Positions 52,717 to 61,968 of a DNA stretch of 64,000 bases are shown one piece after another. Both the position numbers and the translations under genes were made by a program. Under the pieces are notes generated by a model. That model saw only the letters and a program-made list of their open reading frames with translations. It had not been told where the DNA came from and searched no databases. Each line of letters begins with the position of its first letter. Positions within the stretch are counted from its first letter, which is position 1. Source of the stretch: Chersky-840 sp963838775 (GTDB lineage: Bacteria > Actinomycetota > Acidimicrobiia > Acidimicrobiales > UBA8190); assembly GCA_963838775.1 (NCBI GenBank), contig CAWISP010000028.1, forward strand, positions 62,001 to 126,000, read 5' to 3'.

Positions 52717-53328
52717 GTGACCATACCTCGAGTGCCTTCTGAGCCAATAGTGATCAAGCCACAGCGCCAGGCAGCGTGGCAGCGGAGGCGGAGATGCGGG
52801 CCTCGGTTCTTGATGGCGGCAGGGGTAATCGCGATGAGCCTTGCCGCGTGCTCGTCAACCTCGCCAACGACTGTGGCCAATGCACGAGCCCCACTGCCCG
52901 CTGGCAAGCAACCGTCAAAGATCTCGAAGATGGTGTGCTCACCGAAGGCACAAAGCGAGATTGCCGATGCACTCGGAGTGACGGCTGTCGTAGAGACGCC
53001 CGCATGGTCCGTGCATCTGTACTCATGCCGTTACACCTACCCGAACGGTGCCTTCACGCTCTCGGTGAAAGAACTCTCTAGCTGGGCTCAGACGCTCCGG
53101 TATTTCCGAGCGCTCGGCTCCTCCCTTGGTGACGTCAACCCCCTCTATAACCTGGGCCAGGGTGGCTACGAGACACGAGACGGGTCAGTGGCGGTACGAA
53201 AAGACTGGAAGGTTCTGCTCGTGGACATCTCGGGCCTCCCTGCCCAGTTCGGCAAGCCGCCGACGCCCTCAGGGAATATTGCTGTCACGGTTGCCGATGT
53301 GATTCTCGGGTGCTGGTCCGGGGATTGA
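52717..53328 (+). CDS. Putative lipoprotein
   Basis: 203 residues from GTG 52717. Basic N-terminus, hydrophobic stretch 'FLMAAGVIAMSLAACSS' with lipobox L-A-A-C at about residue 45, then a globular domain with a C-x45-C pair. Probably exported and lipid-anchored. 12 bases after DUF5134, so likely the last gene of the copper-linked operon. Function unknown. Confidence 0.75.
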   Translation: MTIPRVPSEPIVIKPQRQAAWQRRRRCGPRFLMAAGVIAMSLAACSSTSPTTVANARAPLPAGKQPSKISKMVCSPKAQSEIADALGVTAVVETPAWSVHLYSCRYTYPNGAFTLSVKELSSWAQTLRYFRALGSSLGDVNPLYNLGQGGYETRDGSVAVRKDWKVLLVDISGLPAQFGKPPTPSGNIAVTVADVILGCWSGD

Positions 53329-53566
53329 TTTTCGTCCTCGACGCATCGTCCGCTAATGCCGGGAGTAGTGCGCCCATTGCCCTCCGATCGATCAGACTGT
53401 TAACTCCCGCGAACCGTCCGGAAACGTCGGCTGGGCCAAGCGATGATCTGGGCCATGAGACCAGCAAGGGTTGCGATCCCGAGCCGTCGATCTGGGCGGC
53501 TCACAGTCAAAGCCCGGTTTTTGCGAGACGGACGCAGATGAGTGGTTCGGTTTCGCGCTATAAGAG
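53329..53566. other. Intergenic, nothing recognised
   Basis: No supported gene; short frames only. Confidence 0.4.
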
Positions 53567-53665
53567 AGCGCGGCTAAGGCTGGTGTCGTCCCACCAAACG
53601 TTCTCGAACTCGATGAGTCCGTCTCGAAGGCGGAATATGTGCAGGAGACGGAAGCTCGCCCGCCG
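53567..53665 (-). pseudogene. SnoaL-like (NTF2 fold) C-terminal remnant
   Basis: The minus strand reads 'RASFRLLHIFRLRDGLIEFE' followed by 'NVWWDDTSLSRALL' and a stop: the last two strands of a SnoaL-like polyketide-cyclase domain. Nothing upstream continues it. A relic of about 33 codons. Confidence 0.65.
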
Positions 53666-53733
53666 ATGATGAGATCACATCACGCATTCCGAGCATTCAC
53701 GCACCGGTATCGCGACCGTTCAGTGGTGATTCC

Positions 53734-53967
53734 CTATTCGGTATCTAGGGCAAGCGTCTTGCCTGACTCCACCGTGGGCTCAATGAAGTTCTGAGTCGAC
53801 ACCGAAGGGTTGCTCCGCGTTTTAGGAAGCCGTGGCTGGAAGAAGAGATGTGAGTATGCGTCAGTGTTTTGCCGTGCGCGGTGATCGTGCACGATTCCTA
53901 TGGTCACAGGGACCAGTCCGACTGCCAGGCCCAGGAGTAGCAATGGTGTCAGCGCGATCCACAACAT
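53734..53967 (-). CDS. Small single-helix membrane protein
   Basis: 77 residues with AAAGGGGAC before ATG 53967. One hydrophobic helix (residues 2-26, 'WIALTPLLLLGLAVGLVPVTIGI') and a soluble tail. Function unknown; divergent from the sensor kinase. Confidence 0.55.
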   Translation of the reverse strand: MLWIALTPLLLLGLAVGLVPVTIGIVHDHRARQNTDAYSHLFFQPRLPKTRSNPSVSTQNFIEPTVESGKTLALDTE

Positions 53968-54125
53968 CGAAGTCCCCTTTCGGTGCGTTGTGCTTAGCCG
54001 GCGACCTGGAAGAGTCCGCCGGTAGACCTGCCAACAACTTAAGGAAGAGCGCCTCCCGGCTCCAGCCTTGGGCCCGTTGATTTTTACCTCAGCACCCCGA
54101 ATCGGCCTCGTTGTAGGATGCTGTC

Positions 54126-55580
54126 GTGTCTCGTTGGTGGCTCAGGTGCGTCGGAATAGCATCGGCTGGCCTCACGGTTACCGTCGTCGTCGCTATCGAT
54201 CCAGCTCTGAGCTTCGCCTACCACGCTCCTGTAGCGCGTGCCATCCTCGAGACGGCTATCTTCATCGTTGGCACGCTCGTTGCTTTCCTCGTCCTCGGCC
54301 GCTACCGGAGGCATCGTTCCCCACGTGATCTCGCGGTCGCTGGGGCCCTGGCCATCCTCGCATGGTCAAGCCCGCTGTTCGTCGCCTTGCCGTCTCTGGC
54401 GCTTCATGGCCGCCTCAGAGACGTGTCCAACTGGACTTACCTCGTTGCCCGCGTATGCGCCGCAAGTCTTCTGTTGTGGGCGAGCGCTCAGGCTGTCGAG
54501 ATCGGGTCCGCCGATCTCACCCGAGATGACCTCAGCCCCATCCGAGTTGTTAACGACCATTCCTGGTGGCCGATCAGAGCGGTGCCGACGTGCGTGCTGG
54601 CATCTGTCGTCTTGCTCCTCTTCTTCCATTACGACCCGGATACCGCCACGGCGCAACAAGCGCTGACTGGTGCTCCACGCCCGCTCTCTGAGCCCGGAGT
54701 GGCATTGATCCAGCTGGCGTGCTTCGTGCTGTTCATCGCAGCAGCCGTTCGGTTCTCCCGCCGCCGATATCCGATCCAGGACCCGCTGCTCGGCTGGTTG
54801 AGCATCGGTTGTGTGTTCATAGCAATTGCCAGCGTGGACTACGCCCTTTACCCGACGATCAACCAGGACGAACTGCACATCGGCGACCTCTTCCGTCTGG
54901 CTTCGGTGTTGGTATTCGCTGTCGGTGCGGGGACCGAGATCCGCTCGTATTGGGAGGAGGGCCGTCGACTGGCGAGACTCGAGGAACGGCGCGCCGTAGC
55001 ACGCGATCTGCATGATGGCATTGCACAAGAGCTCGCGTTCCTGCAATCCCAAGTGCGCGAACATACGAGGCCGGGACTCAATGACGGGTGGCTCGATCAG
55101 GTTCGTGCGGCCACGGATCGCGCACTTGCAGAGTCTCGCCGTGCCATCGCCGCGCTCGCAACGGACAAACGGCCCAGCTTGAGTGGCGACCTGGAGCAGA
55201 CGCTGCGCCAGATCGCTTTGGACGGTACATCGCTCGAGTTGGACATTGGACCGTCGAGTACCCCGTCGTGGTTCGATCCGGGCAACAGAGAGGTCGTGAT
55301 ACGGATCGTCCGTGAGGCGGTGATCAACGCCGTTCGCCACGGGGGAGCGAAGGTGATCCAAGTCCGCCTCGGAGATGAAGATGAGCAAGTCCTGCGAGTC
55401 GTCGATGACGGTGCTGGTTTCGATCCGAGCGCCATCGACACATCAAGGGACAGGTTCGGCCTTGTCATGATGCGCGAACGTGCTCAGTCAATCGGAGCAC
55501 GCTTTGCGGTGCGGTCTGTGCCGGGTAAGGGAACCACAATCGAGCTCTCGTGGGCGACGGCGGAACCGAGCACGTCATAA
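54126..55580 (+). CDS. Sensor histidine kinase, HisKA_3 (NarL-type) class
   Basis: 484 residues from GTG 54126. About seven to eight membrane helices (residues 10-265), then the dimerisation helix 'EERRAVARDLHDGIAQELAFLQSQV' with phospho-acceptor H296, and a HATPase domain ('REAVINAVRHGGAKVIQV', 'DDGAGFDPS', 'FGLVMMRERAQSIGA'). Overlaps the response regulator by 31 bases, so they form a pair. The signal is unknown; the sensor part is all membrane, so it may sense a membrane-related cue. Confidence 0.92.
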   Translation: MSRWWLRCVGIASAGLTVTVVVAIDPALSFAYHAPVARAILETAIFIVGTLVAFLVLGRYRRHRSPRDLAVAGALAILAWSSPLFVALPSLALHGRLRDVSNWTYLVARVCAASLLLWASAQAVEIGSADLTRDDLSPIRVVNDHSWWPIRAVPTCVLASVVLLLFFHYDPDTATAQQALTGAPRPLSEPGVALIQLACFVLFIAAAVRFSRRRYPIQDPLLGWLSIGCVFIAIASVDYALYPTINQDELHIGDLFRLASVLVFAVGAGTEIRSYWEEGRRLARLEERRAVARDLHDGIAQELAFLQSQVREHTRPGLNDGWLDQVRAATDRALAESRRAIAALATDKRPSLSGDLEQTLRQIALDGTSLELDIGPSSTPSWFDPGNREVVIRIVREAVINAVRHGGAKVIQVRLGDEDEQVLRVVDDGAGFDPSAIDTSRDRFGLVMMRERAQSIGARFAVRSVPGKGTTIELSWATAEPSTS

Positions 55581-56248
55581 TCGCCGACGATCATCCGCCG
55601 ACGCGTACCACTGTGCGGCGCGCGCTCGAGTTCGGTGGCTTCATCGTCGACGGAGAAGCTTTTGACGCGGCGAGCGCCGTAGCTATCGTGAGTGAGACGT
55701 CCCCGGACGTCGCATTGCTCGACGTGCGAATGCCAGGTGGCGGCATCGCTGCAGCGGCTGCGATCTGCGCGTCCCGGCCTGAGACGTCCGTTGTCATGCT
55801 CACGGTTTCCGAAGACGAAGAGGACCTCTTCGCCGCTTTGCGTGTGGGTGCGCTTGGCTACGTGTTGAAGGGGGGAGATCCTGCGGAGCTCCCCGACATG
55901 CTGAGAAAGGTGGTCGCCGGGGAGGCGGCACTCCACGGGGCGCTCCTTACCAGGGTCATTCGCGAATTTCAGGCACGCGAGCGGCATCGACTGTTCTTTG
56001 GTCCACCGCGCATGCGCCTGACCACCCGCGAGCGCGAGGTGCTCATGATGCTCGATGGGGGGGCGACGACCGCCGAGATCGCTGCCCGGCTCTTCATTGC
56101 CAAAGTCACGGTGCGAAGCCACATTGCTGCTATACGCCGTAAGCTCCAGCTCCCGGACCGTGACGCCCCTCTTCGTGAGCTTCGCCTCAACTCGACGACA
56201 AAGCCTGGCGATGACGCCCAGCGGAGAACGCCCGGCTTCGAAGGCTAG
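55550..56248 (+). CDS. NarL/LuxR-type response regulator
   Basis: 232 residues from GTG 55550. Receiver with acidic pair D13/D14 ('IADDHPPTR'), phospho-acceptor D58 ('ALLDVRMPGGG') and K at 'YVLKGG'; LuxR HTH at about 156-205 ('LTTREREVLMMLDGGATTAEIAARLFIAKVTVRSHIAAIRRKL', seen as two blocks). Partner of the preceding kinase. Target genes unknown. Confidence 0.93.
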   Translation: MGDGGTEHVIIADDHPPTRTTVRRALEFGGFIVDGEAFDAASAVAIVSETSPDVALLDVRMPGGGIAAAAAICASRPETSVVMLTVSEDEEDLFAALRVGALGYVLKGGDPAELPDMLRKVVAGEAALHGALLTRVIREFQARERHRLFFGPPRMRLTTREREVLMMLDGGATTAEIAARLFIAKVTVRSHIAAIRRKLQLPDRDAPLRELRLNSTTKPGDDAQRRTPGFEG

Positions 56249-56673
56249 TGTCCGAACGGCGCGATCTGGGCCTTTTGCCTGGTGCAGCAAGTTATGTGGG
56301 TGTCAATGCATACCGGGTCAGACACGTTCTCGGTGGCCGACCCCTTTGTCCAGGTCGACCTGGCGTGCGCCATGAGTCTCTCCAGATGTGGCAGTTCTGT
56401 TGCTCAGTCGCGCCAGGTTCGTCTCGACCGGCGCGAGCGAATAATCGGCGATCTGGTCGCTGCAAAAGAATTTCATAACACCCTGATTCGGATGTCCCGG
56501 TGATGGCCTCGGACCGCTCGCACATGCCGGCTACATCCTGGTCGTCGGACAAGCGTCCGCTACCCGACCCACGCGCAATCTCGCGGCGATGTCGATCCCG
56601 GACGGGTCTCTAAGCCTTGATCCACCGATGAACTAGCGCGAACGGACGTCCGCGTATCCGCGGAAAGTGCCTC
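56249..56673. other. Intergenic, nothing recognised
   Basis: About 425 bases before the left end of the IS1182 element. No coding or structural signal found. Confidence 0.4.
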
Positions 56674-58536
56674 CCGGGAGGCTGCGGCGAAATGAGGCTG
56701 GGACCTATCCCTAAACCGTCGAGCCCTCAACGATGCGCAGTGGCACCTCCAAAACGCCGACCAGTTGGTTCGAAATACGCTCGCGATTTGTAACTGCATT
56801 CAGTACAATGACGGGGTGGCATACCGCTACGCCGTTCCCCAGCGGAACCAGCAGTTCCTCTTGCCGCCTTCGATAGCCGATTGGCTTCCTGAGACCCATC
56901 TTGTGTGGTTCTTGCTCGACGTGGTTGCCATGGTCGACACATCCGCGTTCGACGCCTTGCACCCGAATGACGGGGTGGGGCGTCCCGCGTATGACCCGCA
57001 GATGATGCTCGGCATCCTTCTGTATGCATACTGCAGGGGCCTTCGCTCGTCGCGGCGCATCGAAGCGGCCTGCAGGAGTGACCTCGCCTACCGGGCGATC
57101 TGTGTCGACCTGGTTCCCGACTCTTCTGCCATTTGCCGGTTCAGAAAGGACCACGAGCAGGCGATCAAGAACGTGTTCGTTGATGTATTGGGACTGTGTG
57201 CCCAGGCTGGACTGGCGTCACTCGGGACGATCGCCATCGACGGAACGAAGATTGCCTCTGATGCCTCGCTTGACGCGAACCGTCCCGCTTCATACATCCG
57301 AGCCGAGGTCGAACGCATCCTGGCGGAGGCAGAGGCCGCCGACCAAGACGAGCCGAAGACCTCGCTTCTCGGCGAGCTGCCCGAGGAGCTGGCCCACCCC
57401 GGGACACGCCTGGCACGCCTCGAGAAGGCGCTCGCTGCGATAGAGGCCCAAGAAGCAGAGGCCGAGGCCAAGACGGCCAAGGCGGCCACCGAAGCCGCTG
57501 CGGGTCGAAAGCTGCGTGGCCGCAAGCCCCACGACCCCCACGATGCCTTCGCCCGGGCCGAGACCGACATCGAAGCCGCCAAGTCGAAGGTGGCTTCTGC
57601 CAGGGCAAACTGGGCCAAAGAGCGGGCTCGACAGTCGCTCGAAGACGCCCAGGTGCGCCTCGAGGCGGCCCGAACGGCGAAGCAGACGGCACCACCCAAA
57701 GACGAGGCGAAGGCGAACACCACCGATCCCGAGAGCAGGGTGATGAAGACCGAAGGAGGCTGGCTCCAGGGCTATAACGCCCAAGCGGCGGTGAACGAGA
57801 ACCAGATCGTGCTCGCCGCGGATGTCACCCAGGACCAGAACGACTGCTATCAACTCATCCCGATGATCGACGCACTCCAGGCCACCACCGAGGCGGCTCA
57901 GATCGGCGGATCCATCGGCACCGTGCTCGCTGACACCGGCTACTGGTCGGAGGACAACGCGATGGCACCTGGACCCGATCGTCTGATCGCTACCACCAAG
58001 GACTGGAAGCAACGTAAAACGGCACGTGAGCTCGGAACGACCAAGGGCCCAGCTCCCGAAGGCGCAAGCGCGCTCGAGGCAATGGAGCACCGCCTACGCA
58101 CTGCTGAGGGCTCTGCCGCCTATGCGCTTCGCTCATGTACCGTCGAGCCGGTCTTCGGCCAAGCGAAGGAGAACCGTGGCATTCGACGATTTATGCGTCG
58201 CGGTCTGACCGCAGCGCAAAGCGAGTGGTCGCTCGTCTGTGCAACCGGGAACATCTTGAAGCTCTTCGCCCACGCGGACGGGCGACCCATGCCCGACGTT
58301 GTCGCGTCGTCTGGGTAACCGGCCGATCCGACGACGATCGAGTTTGCGGGCCTAGATCAACGAGGTCTCTGCTCAACGCGTCCGCCGCGTCACGGATGGG
58401 TTTTCGCCATCCATTCGATGATAAGAAGCCGCCTGCACCGTTCCTTATAGGACCAACACTCCAAGTGTGTGAGCACTGGTCGGGCCCGGACACGACGAAA
58501 CGAGCCGCACAGCCTCATTTCGCCGCAGCCTCCCGG
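56674..58536 (+). mobile_element. IS1182-family insertion sequence with 27-bp perfect inverted repeats
   Basis: 27 bases at 56674-56700 are exactly repeated in reverse at 58510-58536 (outer end CCGGGAGGCTGCGG). They enclose a complete transposase with 115 bases before it and 191 after it. Length 1863 bp fits the family. No direct target duplication is visible just outside the repeats. Confidence 0.85.
56816..58318 (+). CDS. IS1182-family transposase
   Basis: 500 residues from GTG 56816. N-terminal 'HLVWFLLDVVAMVDTSAF', 'YDPQMMLGILLYAYCRGLRSSRRIE' and 'AICRFRKDHEQAI' are the family's DUF772 part; 'IAIDGTKIASDAS' and 'VLADTGYWSEDN' carry the DDE Asp residues and 'CTVEPVFGQAKENRGIRRFMRRG' the Glu. 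A coiled, charged middle (residues about 190-310) is normal here. Intact. Confidence 0.94.
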   Translation: MAYRYAVPQRNQQFLLPPSIADWLPETHLVWFLLDVVAMVDTSAFDALHPNDGVGRPAYDPQMMLGILLYAYCRGLRSSRRIEAACRSDLAYRAICVDLVPDSSAICRFRKDHEQAIKNVFVDVLGLCAQAGLASLGTIAIDGTKIASDASLDANRPASYIRAEVERILAEAEAADQDEPKTSLLGELPEELAHPGTRLARLEKALAAIEAQEAEAEAKTAKAATEAAAGRKLRGRKPHDPHDAFARAETDIEAAKSKVASARANWAKERARQSLEDAQVRLEAARTAKQTAPPKDEAKANTTDPESRVMKTEGGWLQGYNAQAAVNENQIVLAADVTQDQNDCYQLIPMIDALQATTEAAQIGGSIGTVLADTGYWSEDNAMAPGPDRLIATTKDWKQRKTARELGTTKGPAPEGASALEAMEHRLRTAEGSAAYALRSCTVEPVFGQAKENRGIRRFMRRGLTAAQSEWSLVCATGNILKLFAHADGRPMPDVVASSG

Positions 58537-58594
58537 ACTGGGAAAATTGCGGTGTCGAGACGCAGTTTCATCCAGTCCCAAGGAGGCACTTTCA

Positions 58595-59920
58595 GTGGCT
58601 TCAGTATCGCGCGGTCTTGACCGCATCGAGGTGACCTTCGACGATCCGAGCCTGGTGGCCGACGCTGGGCTGATCGTGCCGGCGACGTTGATGGTCCGGC
58701 TGGGGTTGGAGGATCTGGTCAACGCCACAGTGAGGCTGGTCGGTCGGGTGGGCGGGGCCCGTCCGGGCCGCAAGGTTCTCACGTTGGTGGCGACGATCCT
58801 GGCCGGTGGCTCCCACATTGATCACGCCGACCGCCTGCGGGCGGGGGGCACCCACCGGGTCCTGCCGTTCCGCGTGATGGCGCCCTCGACACTCGGGACG
58901 TTCCTGCGTTCGTTCACCTTCGGCCATGTCCGCCAGCTCGACGCCGTGATCGCTGAGACGATCCGCCGAGCCTGGGCGCTCGGTGCCGGTCCGGGCCACT
59001 CGCCCATGACGATCGACATGGACTCCACGGTCTGCGAGGTCTATGGCAAGGCCAAGCAGGGCACCGCCTATGGCTACACGAGGGTCCTCGGCTATCACCC
59101 GCTCGTGGCCACCTGGGCGGCGACCGGCGAGGTGCTGCACGCCCGAATGCGCAAGGGCTCGTCGCAGCGCGGGCACCAGCGGTTCGTCCGAGAGTTGGTG
59201 GCCCGGGTGCGCCGGGCGGGAGCCAGCGGTCCGCTCGTGGTGCGAGCCGATGCGGGGTTCTGGTCCTATGCGCTGATCGACACCCTCAGCCGGCTCGGGG
59301 TCGGCTGGTCGATCACGGTCAGTATCAACCCCCGCATTCGTGGCTGTATCGAGGCCATCGACGAGTCGGCGTGGAAGGCCATTGTCTACCCCGGTGGCGG
59401 TGCCGCCCAGGTGGCTGAGACCACGTATGTGATCGGCCCCCGAGGCAACACCCGCACGGTGCGCCTGGTCGTGCGACGCACCCGGCTCACCGTTCCCGCC
59501 CAACAGCAGCTGTGGCCCGACTGGCGTCACCACATGTTCATCACCGACCTCGAGATGCCGACCATCGAGGTCGATAAGTTCCACCGCGACCATGCCCGAG
59601 TCGAGCTGGCCATCCGTGATTTGAAGGAAGGTGCCGGACTCGAGCACTGCCCTTCGGGCAGGTTCTTCGCCAACGCCGCGTGGCTCGGCTGTGCCGTGCT
59701 CGCCCACAACCTCATCCGCTGGACGGCCCGACTCGGCCATGTCCACCACGACGATCACCTCACCGTCGCCCGCACCGTGCGCTCACGCCTGGTCGCCCTG
59801 CCCGGTCGGCTGGTGAACCGAAGCGGTCGGCCCGTCCTGCGCCTCCCCGACCGATGGCCCTGGGAAACGACGTTCACCATCGCCCTCGATCGCATCCGCG
59901 CCTTGCCACTGCTCACCTGA
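58595..59920 (+). CDS. IS1380-family transposase
   Basis: 441 residues from GTG 58595, after AAGGAGG. 'TIDMDSTVCEVYGKAKQGTAYGY' (first Asp), 'VVRADAGFWSYALIDTL' (second Asp) and 'VELAIRDLKEGAGLEHCPSG' (Glu) are the IS1380 DDE pattern. It starts 58 bases after the IS1182 right end. Intact frame; the right terminus of the element was not identified. Confidence 0.93.
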   Translation: MASVSRGLDRIEVTFDDPSLVADAGLIVPATLMVRLGLEDLVNATVRLVGRVGGARPGRKVLTLVATILAGGSHIDHADRLRAGGTHRVLPFRVMAPSTLGTFLRSFTFGHVRQLDAVIAETIRRAWALGAGPGHSPMTIDMDSTVCEVYGKAKQGTAYGYTRVLGYHPLVATWAATGEVLHARMRKGSSQRGHQRFVRELVARVRRAGASGPLVVRADAGFWSYALIDTLSRLGVGWSITVSINPRIRGCIEAIDESAWKAIVYPGGGAAQVAETTYVIGPRGNTRTVRLVVRRTRLTVPAQQQLWPDWRHHMFITDLEMPTIEVDKFHRDHARVELAIRDLKEGAGLEHCPSGRFFANAAWLGCAVLAHNLIRWTARLGHVHHDDHLTVARTVRSRLVALPGRLVNRSGRPVLRLPDRWPWETTFTIALDRIRALPLLT

Positions 59921-60324
59921 ACCTCCCGGGCGGACTGGCGTCGGCCGCAGATGAGCCCACGCGCTGACAACCGAGACAAGCAAGAGAGGTTTGATGCCGC
60001 ACGCCCGTCCCCCGGTCATAAATCGAGCAGTGTCCGAGACGCCTGCTGAACACGCCTCAAGGCGTCAGTGAGCTGCCCCGAGCGGGTGGATCGGTGGATC
60101 AAGGTTTAGAGGCGCGGCCACCCCTTCCGGGACCAACCCACGCGCAGCTTGAGCAGGTTATGAGTGCGACGGCAACGGCAGCAGGCCGTTCCCCCACACA
60201 ATCGAGGCGATGAGGGTAAGGTGGAGAAACCGGATGAGGCTCCGGTGGTGGACCTGAGAGGGACCATCGAACCGCCAACAGGCTGATGGCCTCTACGCAC
60301 GGATGGTCGTGACGTGGAGGTGAG
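59921..60324. other. Region between IS1380 transposase and hydrogenase-like operon
   Basis: About 400 bases with no gene recognised. It must hold the IS1380 right end and the promoter of the downstream operon. No trace of a HyfB/NuoL-like gene was seen here. Confidence 0.5.
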
Positions 60325-61290
60325 GTGGCTGTACTCCAGCTGGCGCCGGCGCAGATCCAGGTCTTCCAGGTTCTGACGATCGTCGTCTTCGCGCCCCTGG
60401 TCAGTGGAGGGATCGCGCACCTCGAGGCGCGACTGCAGGGTCGAAGGGGACCGCGGATCCTCCAGCCCTACTACGACCTGGCCAAGCTTTTTCGCAAGGA
60501 GACGCTCGTCCCCGAGGACGCCGGATGGGTGTTCATGGTCGCGCCGGTGGTGGCCTTCACCTGCTACATGATCGTCCCGCTCCTGATCCCAGTACTGACC
60601 GCCTTCCCCCTACCGCTCGGGTACATGGGCGACATCTTGGGAGGGGCGTTCATCCTGGCCTTGGCCGGGTTCGCCGTCGCCCTCGCGGCCGCGGAGAGCG
60701 GCGGGCCATACGCGCAGCTGGGCAGCAGCCGGGCCACGACCTTCGGCGCGCTGATCGAGCCCTCGCTCTTGTTCATCACGTTCACGGTGGCGCTCGTCAC
60801 GACGACGGACCTTCCGTACTTCGAGGCTGCCGCCGTGCGCTCCTCGTTCAGTCAGTGGATCCTCCCGGCCCACCTACTCGCCGCGCTGGCGTTCTTCTTG
60901 GTCGTCCTCAACGACACCGGCCGCATACCGGTGGAGACCCACGCCAGCACCTTGGAGTTCGGGATGATCGACGAGGCCCGGAGCCTCGAGCACTCCGGTC
61001 CGCTGTTCGCGCTGCTCAAGTGGGGATCGGCCATGAAGCAGTTCATCCTCTATGTGCTGCTCGTGAACGTCTTCATCGCCCCGTGGGGCCTCGCGGGATC
61101 GAGGGACCTCGGCGCCGTTCTGGTCGCCATTCCGATCCTGCTGGCCAAGGCGTTCGGGGTCGGTGCGGTCTTCACCGTCATCGACAACAGTTTCTCGAAG
61201 CTCCGGCTGTTCAAGCTCACCGAGTTCATGGCCTCTGCCTTCTTGCTCGCCATCCTGGCGGTGTTGGTCCTCTACCTGGGAGGAGGTTGA
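60325..61290 (+). CDS. hyfC: Hydrogenase-4 / complex I subunit C (NuoH-like)
   Basis: 321 residues from GTG 60325 after GGAGG. Eight membrane helices. 'LEARLQGRRGPRILQPYYDLAKLFRKE' is the quinone-pocket loop shared by NuoH and HyfC/HycD, and 'GRIPVETHASTLEFGMIDEARSLEHSG' the second conserved loop with E-H-S-G. The first gene of a HyfC-HyfE-HyfF-HyfG row, an energy-converting group-4 hydrogenase-like complex. Confidence 0.92.
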   Translation: MAVLQLAPAQIQVFQVLTIVVFAPLVSGGIAHLEARLQGRRGPRILQPYYDLAKLFRKETLVPEDAGWVFMVAPVVAFTCYMIVPLLIPVLTAFPLPLGYMGDILGGAFILALAGFAVALAAAESGGPYAQLGSSRATTFGALIEPSLLFITFTVALVTTTDLPYFEAAAVRSSFSQWILPAHLLAALAFFLVVLNDTGRIPVETHASTLEFGMIDEARSLEHSGPLFALLKWGSAMKQFILYVLLVNVFIAPWGLAGSRDLGAVLVAIPILLAKAFGVGAVFTVIDNSFSKLRLFKLTEFMASAFLLAILAVLVLYLGGG

Positions 61291-61291
61291 C

Positions 61292-61966
61292 ATGGCCGTA
61301 GCCTCACCGGTTCCTTCCACGTTCTCGGGTGGTGCCGAGGCGATCGCCCTGGTGGTGTTGCTCACCGAGTTCGCCATGCTCCGCGCCCCACTGTCGCGTT
61401 CGCAGATCAGGCTTTACGCCTTCCAGTCCTTTGCTGTGAGCGCCCTGGCCGTGTTCGTTGGCGCCACCCAGCACAGCCCCGAGCTGTACATCCTTGCCGC
61501 CTTTTCGTTCACCCTGAAGGTCGTGCTCGTACCCGGCATCGTGCTTCGGCTGCTTCGCGACGCCCGGGTCGACCTGGCCGGTAGCAATCGGTTGGGCGTT
61601 GCCACCATGATCCTGATCGCCATCGGCATTTCGGCGTTCGGCTTCTTCGTGGTCGGCGGCCTTCCGGTGCACTCACACTCGCTGCCCACCGCTGCCCTCG
61701 GCCTGGCCATGGCGGTGGTCCTGGTGGCGTTCTTGCTGGTGATCCTGCGCTCGGACGTGGTGTCGCAGGCGGTGGGGTTCTTCTCGTTGGAGAACGGGGT
61801 ATCGGTGGCCAGCCTGGTCGTCGCCTCGCGCCTTCCCCTGATCGTCGAAGTCGCCTTCTTGTTCGACTTGCTGGTGGCAGTCGTGGTGTTCGGCGTGCTG
61901 ATGCGGGTCCACCACGGCCGGACCCAGACCCTCTCGACCGAAGTTCTCGATCGGCTGAAGGGATAG
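61292..61966 (+). CDS. hyfE: Hydrogenase-4 component E
   Basis: 224 residues from ATG 61292, one base after the preceding stop, with GGAGGAGG before it. Seven or so membrane helices; N-terminal half like HyfE with NuoK-like features ('FFSLENGVSVASLVVASRLPLIVEVAFLFDLLVAVVVFGVLM'-type block, shown in parts). Forms part of the membrane arm. Confidence 0.9.
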   Translation: MAVASPVPSTFSGGAEAIALVVLLTEFAMLRAPLSRSQIRLYAFQSFAVSALAVFVGATQHSPELYILAAFSFTLKVVLVPGIVLRLLRDARVDLAGSNRLGVATMILIAIGISAFGFFVVGGLPVHSHSLPTAALGLAMAVVLVAFLLVILRSDVVSQAVGFFSLENGVSVASLVVASRLPLIVEVAFLFDLLVAVVVFGVLMRVHHGRTQTLSTEVLDRLKG

Positions 61967-61968
61967 CG

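Noticed and set aside
57290..58090. 266-codon minus-strand frame inside the IS1182 transposase
   Set aside because: Antisense shadow of a verified transposase.
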